21,188 bases of DNA from CAYLLD01 sp964425135 (GTDB taxonomy: Bacteria; Pseudomonadota; Alphaproteobacteria; Rhodobacterales; Rhodobacteraceae). The position numbers and the translations under genes are program-made. Of the stretch, positions 14,376 through 21,188 are shown piece after piece. The notes beneath the pieces are model-generated. The model saw only the letters and a list, made by a program, of their open reading frames with translations, did not search any database and had not been told where the DNA came from. The first letter of the stretch is position 1, and each line of letters begins with the position of its first letter. The DNA lies in NCBI GenBank assembly GCA_964425135.1, contig CAYRKW010000056.1:1-21188 (forward strand), in the 5' to 3' direction.

Positions 14376-16316
14376 TCAGCGGTTCATGCGGTTCTCGATC
14401 AGGTCATCCACAACCGACGGATCGGCCAGCGTAGAGGTGTCGCCAAGCGAGCCGTAATCATTCTCTGCAACTTTCCGCAGAATACGCCGCATGATCTTGC
14501 CCGAACGGGTTTTCGGCAATCCCGGCGCCCATTGCAGCAGATCAGGCTTGGCAATCGGACCGATCTCCTTGCGCACGTGAAGCTCCAGCTCCTTGCGTAA
14601 ATCATCGCTCGCCTCTTGCCCTGCCATAAGCGTGACATAGGCGTAGATACCCTGCCCTTTCACATCATGCGGATACCCGACAACAGCGCTTTCCGAGACT
14701 GCCGGATGCGAGACCAGAGCGCTCTCAACTTCTGCTGTTCCCATGCGGTGGCCAGAGACGTTGATCACATCATCCACGCGGCCTGTGATCCAGTAATACC
14801 CATCCGCATCGCGGCGGCAGCCATCGCCGGTGAAGTAATAGCCTTTGTAGTCCGAGAAATAGGCCGAGATGAAACGGTCATGATCGCCCCAACAGGTGCG
14901 CATCTGCCCCGGCCAGCTATCGCGAATGCACAAGACGCCTTCGGCTTGGGTCGCGGAAATCTCTTCGCCCGTTTGCGGATCAAGGATCACGGGCTGAATG
15001 CCAAAGAACGGGAAGGTTGCTGAGCCAGGCTTGGTCGTCGTGGCACCGGGAAGCGGTGTCATCAGATGACCGCCCGTTTCGGTCTGCCACCACGTATCGA
15101 CAATCGGACAATTCCCACCGCCGACAACCTCGTGATACCAGTTCCAAGCCTCTGGATTGATCGGCTCGCCTACGGTTCCGAGCAGTTTGAGCGAGGACAG
15201 ATCGCATTTGGTCACATACTCATCGCCCTGCCCCATCAGCGCGCGGATTGCCGTGGGCGCGGTGTAGAACTGATTGACCTTATGCTTCTCACAGACCTGC
15301 CAGAAGCGGCTGGCATCAGGATAGGTTGGAACACCTTCGAACATCAGCGTGATTGCACCATTGGAGAGCGGGCCATAGACGATATACGAATGGCCCGTGA
15401 CCCAACCCACATCCGCCGTACACCAGTAGATGTCGCCATCATGGTAGTCGAAAGTCAGCTCGTGGGTCATGGACGCATAAACAAGGTAGCCGCCGGTTGT
15501 GTGAACCACGCCTTTGGGCGCGCCGGTTGAGCCGGAGGTGTAGAGAATAAACAGCGGGTCTTCGGCGTTCATCGGTTCCGGCGCGCAGTCGTCCGATGCG
15601 CTCGCCATAAGAGCGGTGTAGGAATGGTCGCGCCCGTCTTTTGCGCCCACATCGCCGCCCGTGCGCTCCACCACCAGCATCTGCACATCGCCGCAAATCT
15701 CCATCGCTTTATCGGCGTTGGTCTTAAGCGGCGTGTTACGTCCCCCGCGCGGGGCTTCATCGGCGGTGACCACCAGCTTCGCATCGCAAGCCTTGATCCG
15801 TGCCGCCAGCGCGTCAGGGGAAAACCCGCCGAACACGATAGAATGGATCGCGCCGATCCGTGCGCAAGCGAGCATCGCATAGGCCGCTTCGGGGATCATC
15901 GGCATGTAGAGCACGACGCGATCGCCTTTGCCCACACCCAGCGATTTATAGACGTTGGAGAGTTTACAAACCTGCGTGTGCAAGTCGCGATAGGTGATGT
16001 GCTTGTCCACGCTCGGATCATCCGACTCCCAGATGATCGCCGTTTGATCGCCGCGGGTTGCCAAATGCCGGTCCACGCAATTGGCGCAGATGTTCAGCTC
16101 GCCGTCCTCGAACCATTTGATCGAGACATTGCCATGCTCGTAGGTCGAATTCTTGACCTTGGTGAACGGTTTGATCCAATCGACCCGCTTGGCCTGTTCG
16201 GCCCAGAACGCATCAGGATCCGCAATCGACGCATCATACATCGCTTTGTATCTCGCCGCGTCAATATGAGCGTTTTTGGAGAAAGCAGCGCTTGGCGGAT
16301 AGGTGGCGTCAGTCAT
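14376..16316 (-). CDS. acs: Acetyl-CoA synthetase (AMP-forming)
   Basis: This 646-residue enzyme converts acetate, ATP and CoA to acetyl-CoA via acetyl-AMP. Motifs: the P-loop YTSGSTGAPKGVVHT, WWQTETGG, YFTGDGCRRDADGYYWITGR with the hinge, VSGHRMGTAEVES, and the C-terminal PKTRSGKIMRRILRK. In the last, K607 corresponds to the lysine that is acetylated to switch the enzyme off. The length matches the family. The frame is open to 16538, but the ATG at 16316 follows AAGGACAAGAG and gives the normal N-terminus. It lies 100 bases after the livF-type gene on the same strand, so it is likely the last gene of the transporter operon or has its own promoter in that gap. Propionate as substrate cannot be excluded. 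Confidence 0.97.
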   Translation of the reverse strand: MTDATYPPSAAFSKNAHIDAARYKAMYDASIADPDAFWAEQAKRVDWIKPFTKVKNSTYEHGNVSIKWFEDGELNICANCVDRHLATRGDQTAIIWESDDPSVDKHITYRDLHTQVCKLSNVYKSLGVGKGDRVVLYMPMIPEAAYAMLACARIGAIHSIVFGGFSPDALAARIKACDAKLVVTADEAPRGGRNTPLKTNADKAMEICGDVQMLVVERTGGDVGAKDGRDHSYTALMASASDDCAPEPMNAEDPLFILYTSGSTGAPKGVVHTTGGYLVYASMTHELTFDYHDGDIYWCTADVGWVTGHSYIVYGPLSNGAITLMFEGVPTYPDASRFWQVCEKHKVNQFYTAPTAIRALMGQGDEYVTKCDLSSLKLLGTVGEPINPEAWNWYHEVVGGGNCPIVDTWWQTETGGHLMTPLPGATTTKPGSATFPFFGIQPVILDPQTGEEISATQAEGVLCIRDSWPGQMRTCWGDHDRFISAYFSDYKGYYFTGDGCRRDADGYYWITGRVDDVINVSGHRMGTAEVESALVSHPAVSESAVVGYPHDVKGQGIYAYVTLMAGQEASDDLRKELELHVRKEIGPIAKPDLLQWAPGLPKTRSGKIMRRILRKVAENDYGSLGDTSTLADPSVVDDLIENRMNR

Positions 16317-16344
16317 GTCTCTTGTCCTTGTCGCAATAGTCTGA

Positions 16345-16367
16345 GCATGCCGTACATCGCGGCACGC
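16345..16367 (-). other. Hairpin in the acs leader
   Basis: Arms 16345-16352 and 16360-16367 pair over eight positions (one wobble) around a seven-base loop, between the livF-type stop and the acs ribosome binding site. It may tune read-through or acs mRNA stability; there is no T-tract. Confidence 0.35.
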
Positions 16368-16416
16368 CTTTATGGAATATGGCAGGTCGGGGCGGTGTGA
16401 CGCCCGCAGGCTAGGG

Positions 16417-17169
16417 TTAGATAGCCAGATACTCGTGACGCAGATCTTCGTTGTCCAGTACCTCTTTGGCCGTACCATCGAACACGATCTTGCCCGTCTC
16501 AAGAATGATCGCACGGTCCGCAAGCTTGAGCGCGGCAACCGCGTTTTGCTCGACGATGATGGTCGTCATGCCTTGCTCGCGGATATAGTGCAGCGTCTTC
16601 TCGATCTCATGGACGATCACCGGCGCTAGCCCCTCATAGGGCTCATCGAGCAAGAGCAGCTTGATATCGCGGGCGAGCGCACGGCCAATGGCCAGCATCT
16701 GCTGCTCGCCACCCGATAGCGTCGTGCCTTCTTGCTTGCGCCGCTCGCCCAGTCGCGGGAAGAGGTCGTAAATCCGGTCCAGCGACCACCCCATCGGTGG
16801 CGCGATCTGTGCCAGTTTGATGTTTTCTTCAACCGTCAGCCCCTGAATGACCGAGCGATCCTCAGGCACCAGTCCAACACCAGCTTGCGAGGCTTCATGC
16901 GAGCGTTTATCGTGCAATGTCACATGGTCGAGCCGGATTTCGCCGCGCACGAGCGCCGGATCATCCATCCGTGCAATTGTGCGCAAAGTAGACGTCTTGC
17001 CCGCGCCGTTTCGACCCAGCAAAGCAACAATCTCGCCCTCGTGGACGTTAAAGCTGATGCCCTGCACGATGTAGCTCTCGCCATAGTAAGCGTGAATATC
17101 GTAGCACTCAAAATAGGCAGGCGCAGTTGCCGCGTGATTGGCGTTCTTTTCCAATGGTTGCGTGCTCAT
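16417..17169 (-). CDS. HAAT-family ABC transporter ATPase, LivF type
   Basis: This 250-residue cytoplasmic ATPase powers the transporter. Walker A is GRNGAGKT, the Q-loop region is GLVPEDRSVIQGLTVEEN, the ABC signature is LSGGEQQ, Walker B is LLLLDEPYEGL, and the switch histidine position is replaced: IIVEQN, as is usual in LivF. The N-terminal 20 residues are an unconserved lead. The ATG at 17169 shares one base with the stop of the preceding ATPase gene (TGATG), so the two are coupled; a TTG three bases earlier is also in frame. It pairs with the LivG-type ATPase and the LivH/LivM permeases. The substrate may be a branched-chain amino acid or another small organic compound. Confidence 0.93.
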   Translation of the reverse strand: MSTQPLEKNANHAATAPAYFECYDIHAYYGESYIVQGISFNVHEGEIVALLGRNGAGKTSTLRTIARMDDPALVRGEIRLDHVTLHDKRSHEASQAGVGLVPEDRSVIQGLTVEENIKLAQIAPPMGWSLDRIYDLFPRLGERRKQEGTTLSGGEQQMLAIGRALARDIKLLLLDEPYEGLAPVIVHEIEKTLHYIREQGMTTIIVEQNAVAALKLADRAIILETGKIVFDGTAKEVLDNEDLRHEYLAI

Positions 17170-17924
17170 CAATGCGCCCCCCCGAGATAGGCTTCCTGAA
17201 CTTTCTTGTTGCCTTTGATATTCTCGGGCTTGTCTTCCACAATCACGTGACCCTGAACGAGAACCGAGATTTTGTCGGCGAGCGAGAAGACAACTTCCAT
17301 ATCATGCTCAATGATGACCTTGGTGATGCCGCGTGTCTCGCCAATGTGCTTCAAAAGCTCGATCGTGTTCTCCGTATCCGCCCGCGCCATCCCGGCGGTC
17401 GGCTCGTCGAGCAGCAGAAGTTTGGGGTCCTGCACGAGGCACATCGCCAGCTCCAACCGTCGCTTATCTCCGCGCGACATGGACGATGAGGTCATCGACG
17501 CCTTTTCGGACATGCCAAGGTCTTCGAGAATTTCTTCGGCTTTGTGCTTGATATCATTCTCATGCTTCATCCGCGCCCAGGCGTTCATCTTGAACGCCCC
17601 ATCGCGATGCGCCAGCGCCGGGATCATGACATTTTCCAGCACGGTCAGATCAGTAAAAATCTCCGGCGTCTGAAACACGCGGCTGACCCCAAGCTGGTTG
17701 ATCTCATGCGGCTTGATCCCCAGAAGGGTCTGCCCGTTGAACATGACGCTGCCGGTGTCAGGCATCAGACGTCCGACAAAGCAGTTGAGCAGCGTCGATT
17801 TGCCTGCGCCGTTCGGCCCGATGATCGCATGGACCGAACCTTCTTCGACATTCAGGTTCACATCATCGAGCGCCTGCAAACCGCCGAAGCGTTTGTTGAC
17901 GTTTTGAACTTCAAGAAGTGACAT
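17169..17924 (-). CDS. HAAT-family ABC transporter ATPase, LivG type
   Basis: This 251-residue ATPase has Walker A GPNGAGKS, VSRVFQTPEIFTDLTVLEN around the Q-loop, Walker B LLLLDEPTAGM and the switch EHDMEVVF. The signature motif is MSRGDKRR rather than LSGGQ; the essential second Gly is kept. The region between the Q-loop and the signature is LivG-like, with a helical insert. The ATG at 17924 matches the usual MSLLEVQNV N-terminus. A GTG at 17945 overlaps the livM stop and is possible, but it adds seven residues with no family support. It is coupled to the LivF-type gene by one shared base. Confidence 0.93.
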   Translation of the reverse strand: MSLLEVQNVNKRFGGLQALDDVNLNVEEGSVHAIIGPNGAGKSTLLNCFVGRLMPDTGSVMFNGQTLLGIKPHEINQLGVSRVFQTPEIFTDLTVLENVMIPALAHRDGAFKMNAWARMKHENDIKHKAEEILEDLGMSEKASMTSSSMSRGDKRRLELAMCLVQDPKLLLLDEPTAGMARADTENTIELLKHIGETRGITKVIIEHDMEVVFSLADKISVLVQGHVIVEDKPENIKGNKKVQEAYLGGAH

Positions 17925-17941
17925 TGATACGCGCGCTCCGA

Positions 17942-19150
17942 TCACTCAGCAGGGACGGTGGATGGACCGTCGTCTTGCGATTTCTTTTTACGGTTCTTGC
18001 CGGTGATCCAGCCACCGATCCGATTGGCCCCATCGACCAAGCCACCGGGCAGGAAGATCACCACCAGCATGAACACCACGCCAAGGGTCAGGTGCCAGCC
18101 TTTGCCAACGAAGGGGTGCAGGATAGTGACCATGAAATTCTCAAGCCCTTCGGGCATGAACGAGAACCAGCCGTGCAGAACACTGTCGTTGATCTTGGAG
18201 AAGATATTCTCGAAGTATTTGATGAAGCCTGCGCCCAGAATAGGGCCGAGCAATGTGCCTGCACCGCCAAGGATGGTCATTAGCACAACCTCACCCGATG
18301 CCGTCCACTGCATCCGCTCCGCACCGGCAAGCGGGTCCATCGCGGCCATCAGACCGCCTGCAAGACCTGCGTACATGCCAGAGATCACAAATGCGGCCAG
18401 AGTGTAGGGGCGCGAGTTCAGTCCGGTGTAGTTCAGCCGGTTCTGGTTTGTCTTGATCGCCTTGAGCATCAGGCCAAACGGCGAGCGGAAGATGCGGATC
18501 GCGAAATAGAGCGCGCCCATCAGGAAAGCGCCGCTCACGTAGTAGCCTGCATTAAAGGTGAAGGACCACCCCGCCACTTTCCATGTGTAGCTGTCCCGCA
18601 TCTCCATCCCGAAAAGACCGGGCGCGGGGATGTTTCCGGTATCACCACGCAAGCCATCAAGGATGCGCGGATCGTTCAGGGCCGTTTGCAGACCCGTCTC
18701 ACCACCCGTGATCGGGGTCAGCACCGAGGCCGCAAGCGCGAACGCCATTTGTGCGAACGCGAGTGTCAGGATCGAGAAATAGATGCCAGATCGCCGCAGC
18801 GATATATATCCGATGACCACCGCCATCACACCTGCAACAAGCGTGGAGATGATGATCGCAGGCAGCACGTTGATCGTCAGCAGCTTGAGCATCCAGACCG
18901 CCGCGTAGGAGCCGGTCCCCAAGAAGGCTGCGTGCCCGAACGACAGGTAGCCGGTGAGGCCAAACAGGATGTTAAACCCGATGGCGAAGATGCCGAAGAT
19001 CGCGAAGCGCTGCATCAGATCGGGATAGCCGCCATTGAACTGCGCAAGGCCGCTTTCGGTTGGAAATGGGTTCATCAGGAAGGGCGCGAAAACGACCAGT
19101 GCCGCGACGAACAGGAACAGACGGGTATCTTTGGCGTCGAGTCCGAACAT
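17942..19150 (-). CDS. HAAT-family ABC transporter permease, LivM type
   Basis: This 402-residue inner-membrane permease has about ten hydrophobic segments. The core family features are GFNILFGLTGYLSFGHAAFLG near residue 57 on and a conserved AIKTNQNRLNYTGLNSR segment that fits the coupling helix facing the ATPases. LGGAGTLLGPILGA and FLPGGLVDG lie near the end. It has a longer periplasmic section (about 165-205) and a Lys/Asp-rich cytoplasmic tail (KNRKKKSQDDGPS) not essential to the family. Its ATG lies four bases after the LivH-type stop. With LivH it forms the translocation channel. Confidence 0.93.
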   Translation of the reverse strand: MFGLDAKDTRLFLFVAALVVFAPFLMNPFPTESGLAQFNGGYPDLMQRFAIFGIFAIGFNILFGLTGYLSFGHAAFLGTGSYAAVWMLKLLTINVLPAIIISTLVAGVMAVVIGYISLRRSGIYFSILTLAFAQMAFALAASVLTPITGGETGLQTALNDPRILDGLRGDTGNIPAPGLFGMEMRDSYTWKVAGWSFTFNAGYYVSGAFLMGALYFAIRIFRSPFGLMLKAIKTNQNRLNYTGLNSRPYTLAAFVISGMYAGLAGGLMAAMDPLAGAERMQWTASGEVVLMTILGGAGTLLGPILGAGFIKYFENIFSKINDSVLHGWFSFMPEGLENFMVTILHPFVGKGWHLTLGVVFMLVVIFLPGGLVDGANRIGGWITGKNRKKKSQDDGPSTVPAE

Positions 19151-19154
19151 GGGA

Positions 19155-20186
19155 TCAGTCCTCCATTACGCCCTTGCGACCCAGAAGACCGCGCGGGAGA
19201 GTTAGCAAAATGATGATGGCGACAAGGTAGATGACGACCTGATTGATGCCGGGGATCACCTCGATCACCTGACGCATGGAGGCGAAACTCTGGAGCACAC
19301 CTAAGACAAATCCGGCGAGCACCGCGCCCGGGAGTGAGCCCATACCGCCGACCACCACGACCACGAAGCTTATGACCAAAAAGTCCATGCCCATGTGGTA
19401 ATTGGGTGAGTTGATTGGCGCGTACATCACGCCCGCAAGCCCTGCGACGACCGCCGCAAGCCCGAACATGACGGTGAAGCGCTTGTCGATGTCGATGCCG
19501 AGCAGCCCGACAGTCTCGCGATCCGCCATGCCAGCGCGCACGACCATCCCGAAGGTGGTGAATTGCAGGAAGGCGAACACAGCAGCGATGATGATCGCAG
19601 CAAATGCGAAGTAGACGAGACGCCAGTAGGGATAGATGATCCGGTTCGGTTCAAACCCGAGCAGAAGACCGAAATCAAAGCTGCCCTTGAACACCTCAGG
19701 GGCTGGCGCGGGGATCGGGTTCGCCCCGAAATACGCCTTGATGATCTCTTGCAAGACGATAGCAAGGCCGAAGGTCACAAGGATCTGGTCGGCGTGCGGG
19801 CGCTTGTAGAAATGCTTGATCAGGCCGCGCTCCATCACGATGCCGATGATCAACATGATCGGAATGGCAAAGAGGATCGCAAGGGGCACGGACCAGTCAA
19901 TGATCGCTGCGCTTGCGCTTTCTCCGAACCAGTCCTGAATATAGGGAACCTCGACTTTCAGTGGTTTGCCCAGAAAGTCGGTCCGCGTTTCATCCACAAC
20001 CGTGTGGCTGAACGTCAGAATGCGTTGTAGGGTGATCGTACAGAACGCGCCGAGCATGAACAACGCGCCATGTGCAAAGTTCACGACACCAAGCGTGCCG
20101 AAAATCAGCGTCAAACCCAATGCAATCAGCGCATAGGCCGATCCGCCGTCCAAGCCGCTGAGAAGTTGGATTATGAATACTTCCAT
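19155..20186 (-). CDS. HAAT-family ABC transporter permease, LivH type
   Basis: This 343-residue inner-membrane permease starts MEVFIIQLLSGLDGGSAYAL, with ALGLTLIFGTLGVVNFAHGA, the signature of LivH-type subunits. Later parts are GIDIDKRF, which fits the coupling helix facing the ATPases, and VVVGGMGSLPGAVLAG. A longer periplasmic loop (about 62-90) carries an acidic stretch. The ATG at 20186 is chosen over a GTG at 20213 because family members start right at the first helix. It follows the binding-protein gene by 112 bases with a strong hairpin between. Confidence 0.93.
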   Translation of the reverse strand: MEVFIIQLLSGLDGGSAYALIALGLTLIFGTLGVVNFAHGALFMLGAFCTITLQRILTFSHTVVDETRTDFLGKPLKVEVPYIQDWFGESASAAIIDWSVPLAILFAIPIMLIIGIVMERGLIKHFYKRPHADQILVTFGLAIVLQEIIKAYFGANPIPAPAPEVFKGSFDFGLLLGFEPNRIIYPYWRLVYFAFAAIIIAAVFAFLQFTTFGMVVRAGMADRETVGLLGIDIDKRFTVMFGLAAVVAGLAGVMYAPINSPNYHMGMDFLVISFVVVVVGGMGSLPGAVLAGFVLGVLQSFASMRQVIEVIPGINQVVIYLVAIIILLTLPRGLLGRKGVMED

Positions 20187-20256
20187 CGTGAAGACCCCAC
20201 CATAGTTCGGCACGAGTGCCGCAAGGAAATGTTCTTGGAAAACAGACTAGGTGGCT

Positions 20257-20283
20257 GCGGCCCTCCGCCATAGGGAGGGCCGC
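20257..20283 (-). terminator. Hairpin between the binding-protein gene and the LivH-type gene
   Basis: A perfect 10-bp stem (20257-20266 GCGGCCCTCC with 20274-20283) lies 15 bases after the binding-protein stop. No T-tract follows. Such hairpins usually leave a stable, abundant binding-protein message while limiting the membrane genes. Confidence 0.6.
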
Positions 20284-20298
20284 GCCATTTGGTTTGGC

Positions 20299-21188
20299 TT
20301 ACGCGCCTGCGTTGCAGGTTCCCAGCTCGCCACCAAAGATGGAGGCATCGTAGGTGACTTGTGCAGCCGGTGTGACCTCGACGATTTCGAGAAGGTCAAA
20401 CTCGGATTCAGGGTTCTCTTTACCCTTCACAACCAAAACATCTTTGAAGCACTGGTGATCTTCAGCGCGGTAAAGTGTTGGGCCGTTTCCGAGGCCGTCG
20501 AACTCAAGTCCTTCCAGAGCCGCACCCAGACCGCATGGGTTGAACGTGCCAGCCATCTCAGCCGCATTCGCATAGAGAAGCGTTTGAACGTAGCATGTGT
20601 GTGCAGCCTGGCTTGGCGGGAAGCCGTATTTGGTGCCAAAGGACTGAACGAAGGCTTTGGACCCCTCGTCCTGAAGCGACCAGTGCCAGTTTGTCGAACC
20701 AAAGATGCCTTTAACGTTCGCACCAGCACCCTTCGCCATCAGGCGGGAGTAGAGCGGAACGATGATCTCGAAGTTCTTGCCGTTGGCTTGGGCTTCACGC
20801 AGACCGAACTGAACAGCAGAGGTCAGCGAGTTGACCATGTTGCCGCCGTAGTGGTTCAGAACCAGAACGTCGGCACCGGACTGAAGCACAGGTGCAACGT
20901 AGTCTTTGAAGTCAGTCTGGGCGAGCGGTGTTTTCACAGCCGCAACAGTTTCCCAGCCCATCGCCTCAGTCGACGTACGAACAGCTTCTTCTGTTGTGTA
21001 ACCCCAGTTGTAATCTGCGGTCAGGTGATAGGCTTTGCGGTCTTTGCCGTAGTTTTCACCCAAGATCGGCGCAAGCGCCGCACCGGACATGTAGGAGTTG
21101 AAGAAGTGGCGGAACCCATTGGCCTTCTTATCTTTACCGGTTGTGTCGTTGGAGTGGGTCAGACCCGCCATGAAGATGATACCAGCTT
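20299..21188 (-). CDS. Periplasmic substrate-binding protein of the HAAT transporter (5' truncated)
   Basis: This is the C-terminal 295 or so residues of a type I periplasmic binding protein; the reading frame runs off the right edge, so the signal peptide is not visible. The methionine at 21171 is internal: the frame continues upstream as AGIIF. Fold features include HLTADYNWGYTTEEAVR, TDFKDYVAPVLQSGADVLVL and IFGSTNWHWSLQDEGSKAF. Four cysteines lie in the C-terminal half (in HTCYV, NPCGL, HQCFK and TCNAG), so one or two disulfides may form in the periplasm. It captures the substrate and gives it to the LivHM-type permeases. Which compound it binds cannot be told from sequence; branched-chain amino acids are the default family label, and the linked acs suggests an alternative such as a short organic acid or amide. 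Confidence 0.9.
   Translation of the reverse strand, partial: AGIIFMAGLTHSNDTTGKDKKANGFRHFFNSYMSGAALAPILGENYGKDRKAYHLTADYNWGYTTEEAVRTSTEAMGWETVAAVKTPLAQTDFKDYVAPVLQSGADVLVLNHYGGNMVNSLTSAVQFGLREAQANGKNFEIIVPLYSRLMAKGAGANVKGIFGSTNWHWSLQDEGSKAFVQSFGTKYGFPPSQAAHTCYVQTLLYANAAEMAGTFNPCGLGAALEGLEFDGLGNGPTLYRAEDHQCFKDVLVVKGKENPESEFDLLEIVEVTPAAQVTYDASIFGGELGTCNAGA

Noticed and set aside
15624..16400. 258-codon plus-strand frame opposite acs
   Set aside because: Antisense shadow of a clearly recognised enzyme; no domain or start signal.

Overview
The window looks like a chromosomal segment from an alphaproteobacterium of the Rhodobacteraceae (Roseobacter-type). The basis is the gene content (SoeABC-type sulfite dehydrogenase, a VPLPA-type CTERM surface protein, a FzlA-like GST next to queG, dnaK-dnaJ, and a HAAT-type ABC operon with acs), the GC-rich codon use, and an intergenic repeat of a kind I associate with this family. 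No species can be named from the sequence alone. Both window ends cut through genes, and there is one 100-N assembly gap at 3335-3434.

Region 1 (1-3036, +): the 3' part of soeA, then soeB and soeC, encoding a membrane-bound molybdenum/iron-sulfur oxidoreductase that oxidises sulfite on the cytoplasmic side. The soeA-soeB spacer holds a hairpin-bearing repeat and a 41-codon ORF that touches both genes through 4-base ATGA overlaps. Region 2 (3040-4048, +): a perfect CRP-type palindrome, then an exported protein made of 58-residue tandem repeats with a CTERM sorting tail. The assembly gap falls inside the repeat array, and the same 55 bases stand on both sides of the Ns. Region 3 (4106-6730, +): a FzlA-like GST-fold protein, queG (overlapping it by 4 bases, TTG start), a second copy of the intergenic repeat, and an atypical SDR protein.

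Region 4 (6721-9495, -): a DUF533/TerB-like protein and a Tat-signal amidohydrolase, probably a lipoprotein. Region 5 (9496-13094, +): a 417-base control region with a good promoter and a cluster of TGTGCAT heptamers, then dnaK, an intercistronic hairpin, dnaJ and a terminator. Region 6 (13169-14350, +): a Bcr/CflA-type MFS exporter.

Region 7 (21188-14376, -): a unidirectional cluster running from the right edge leftwards: periplasmic binding protein (cut by the window edge), livH-, livM-, livG- and livF-type subunits, then acs (acetyl-CoA synthetase). It reads as an uptake operon with an acyl-activating enzyme at its end.

Most of the window is housekeeping or common accessory content. The parts I think deserve a second look are the tandem-repeat CTERM gene with its collapsed assembly and CRP-like site, the paired intergenic repeats that share an open reading frame, and the spaced heptamer cluster upstream of dnaK. 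I did not see rRNA, tRNA, CRISPR, transposase or phage genes.
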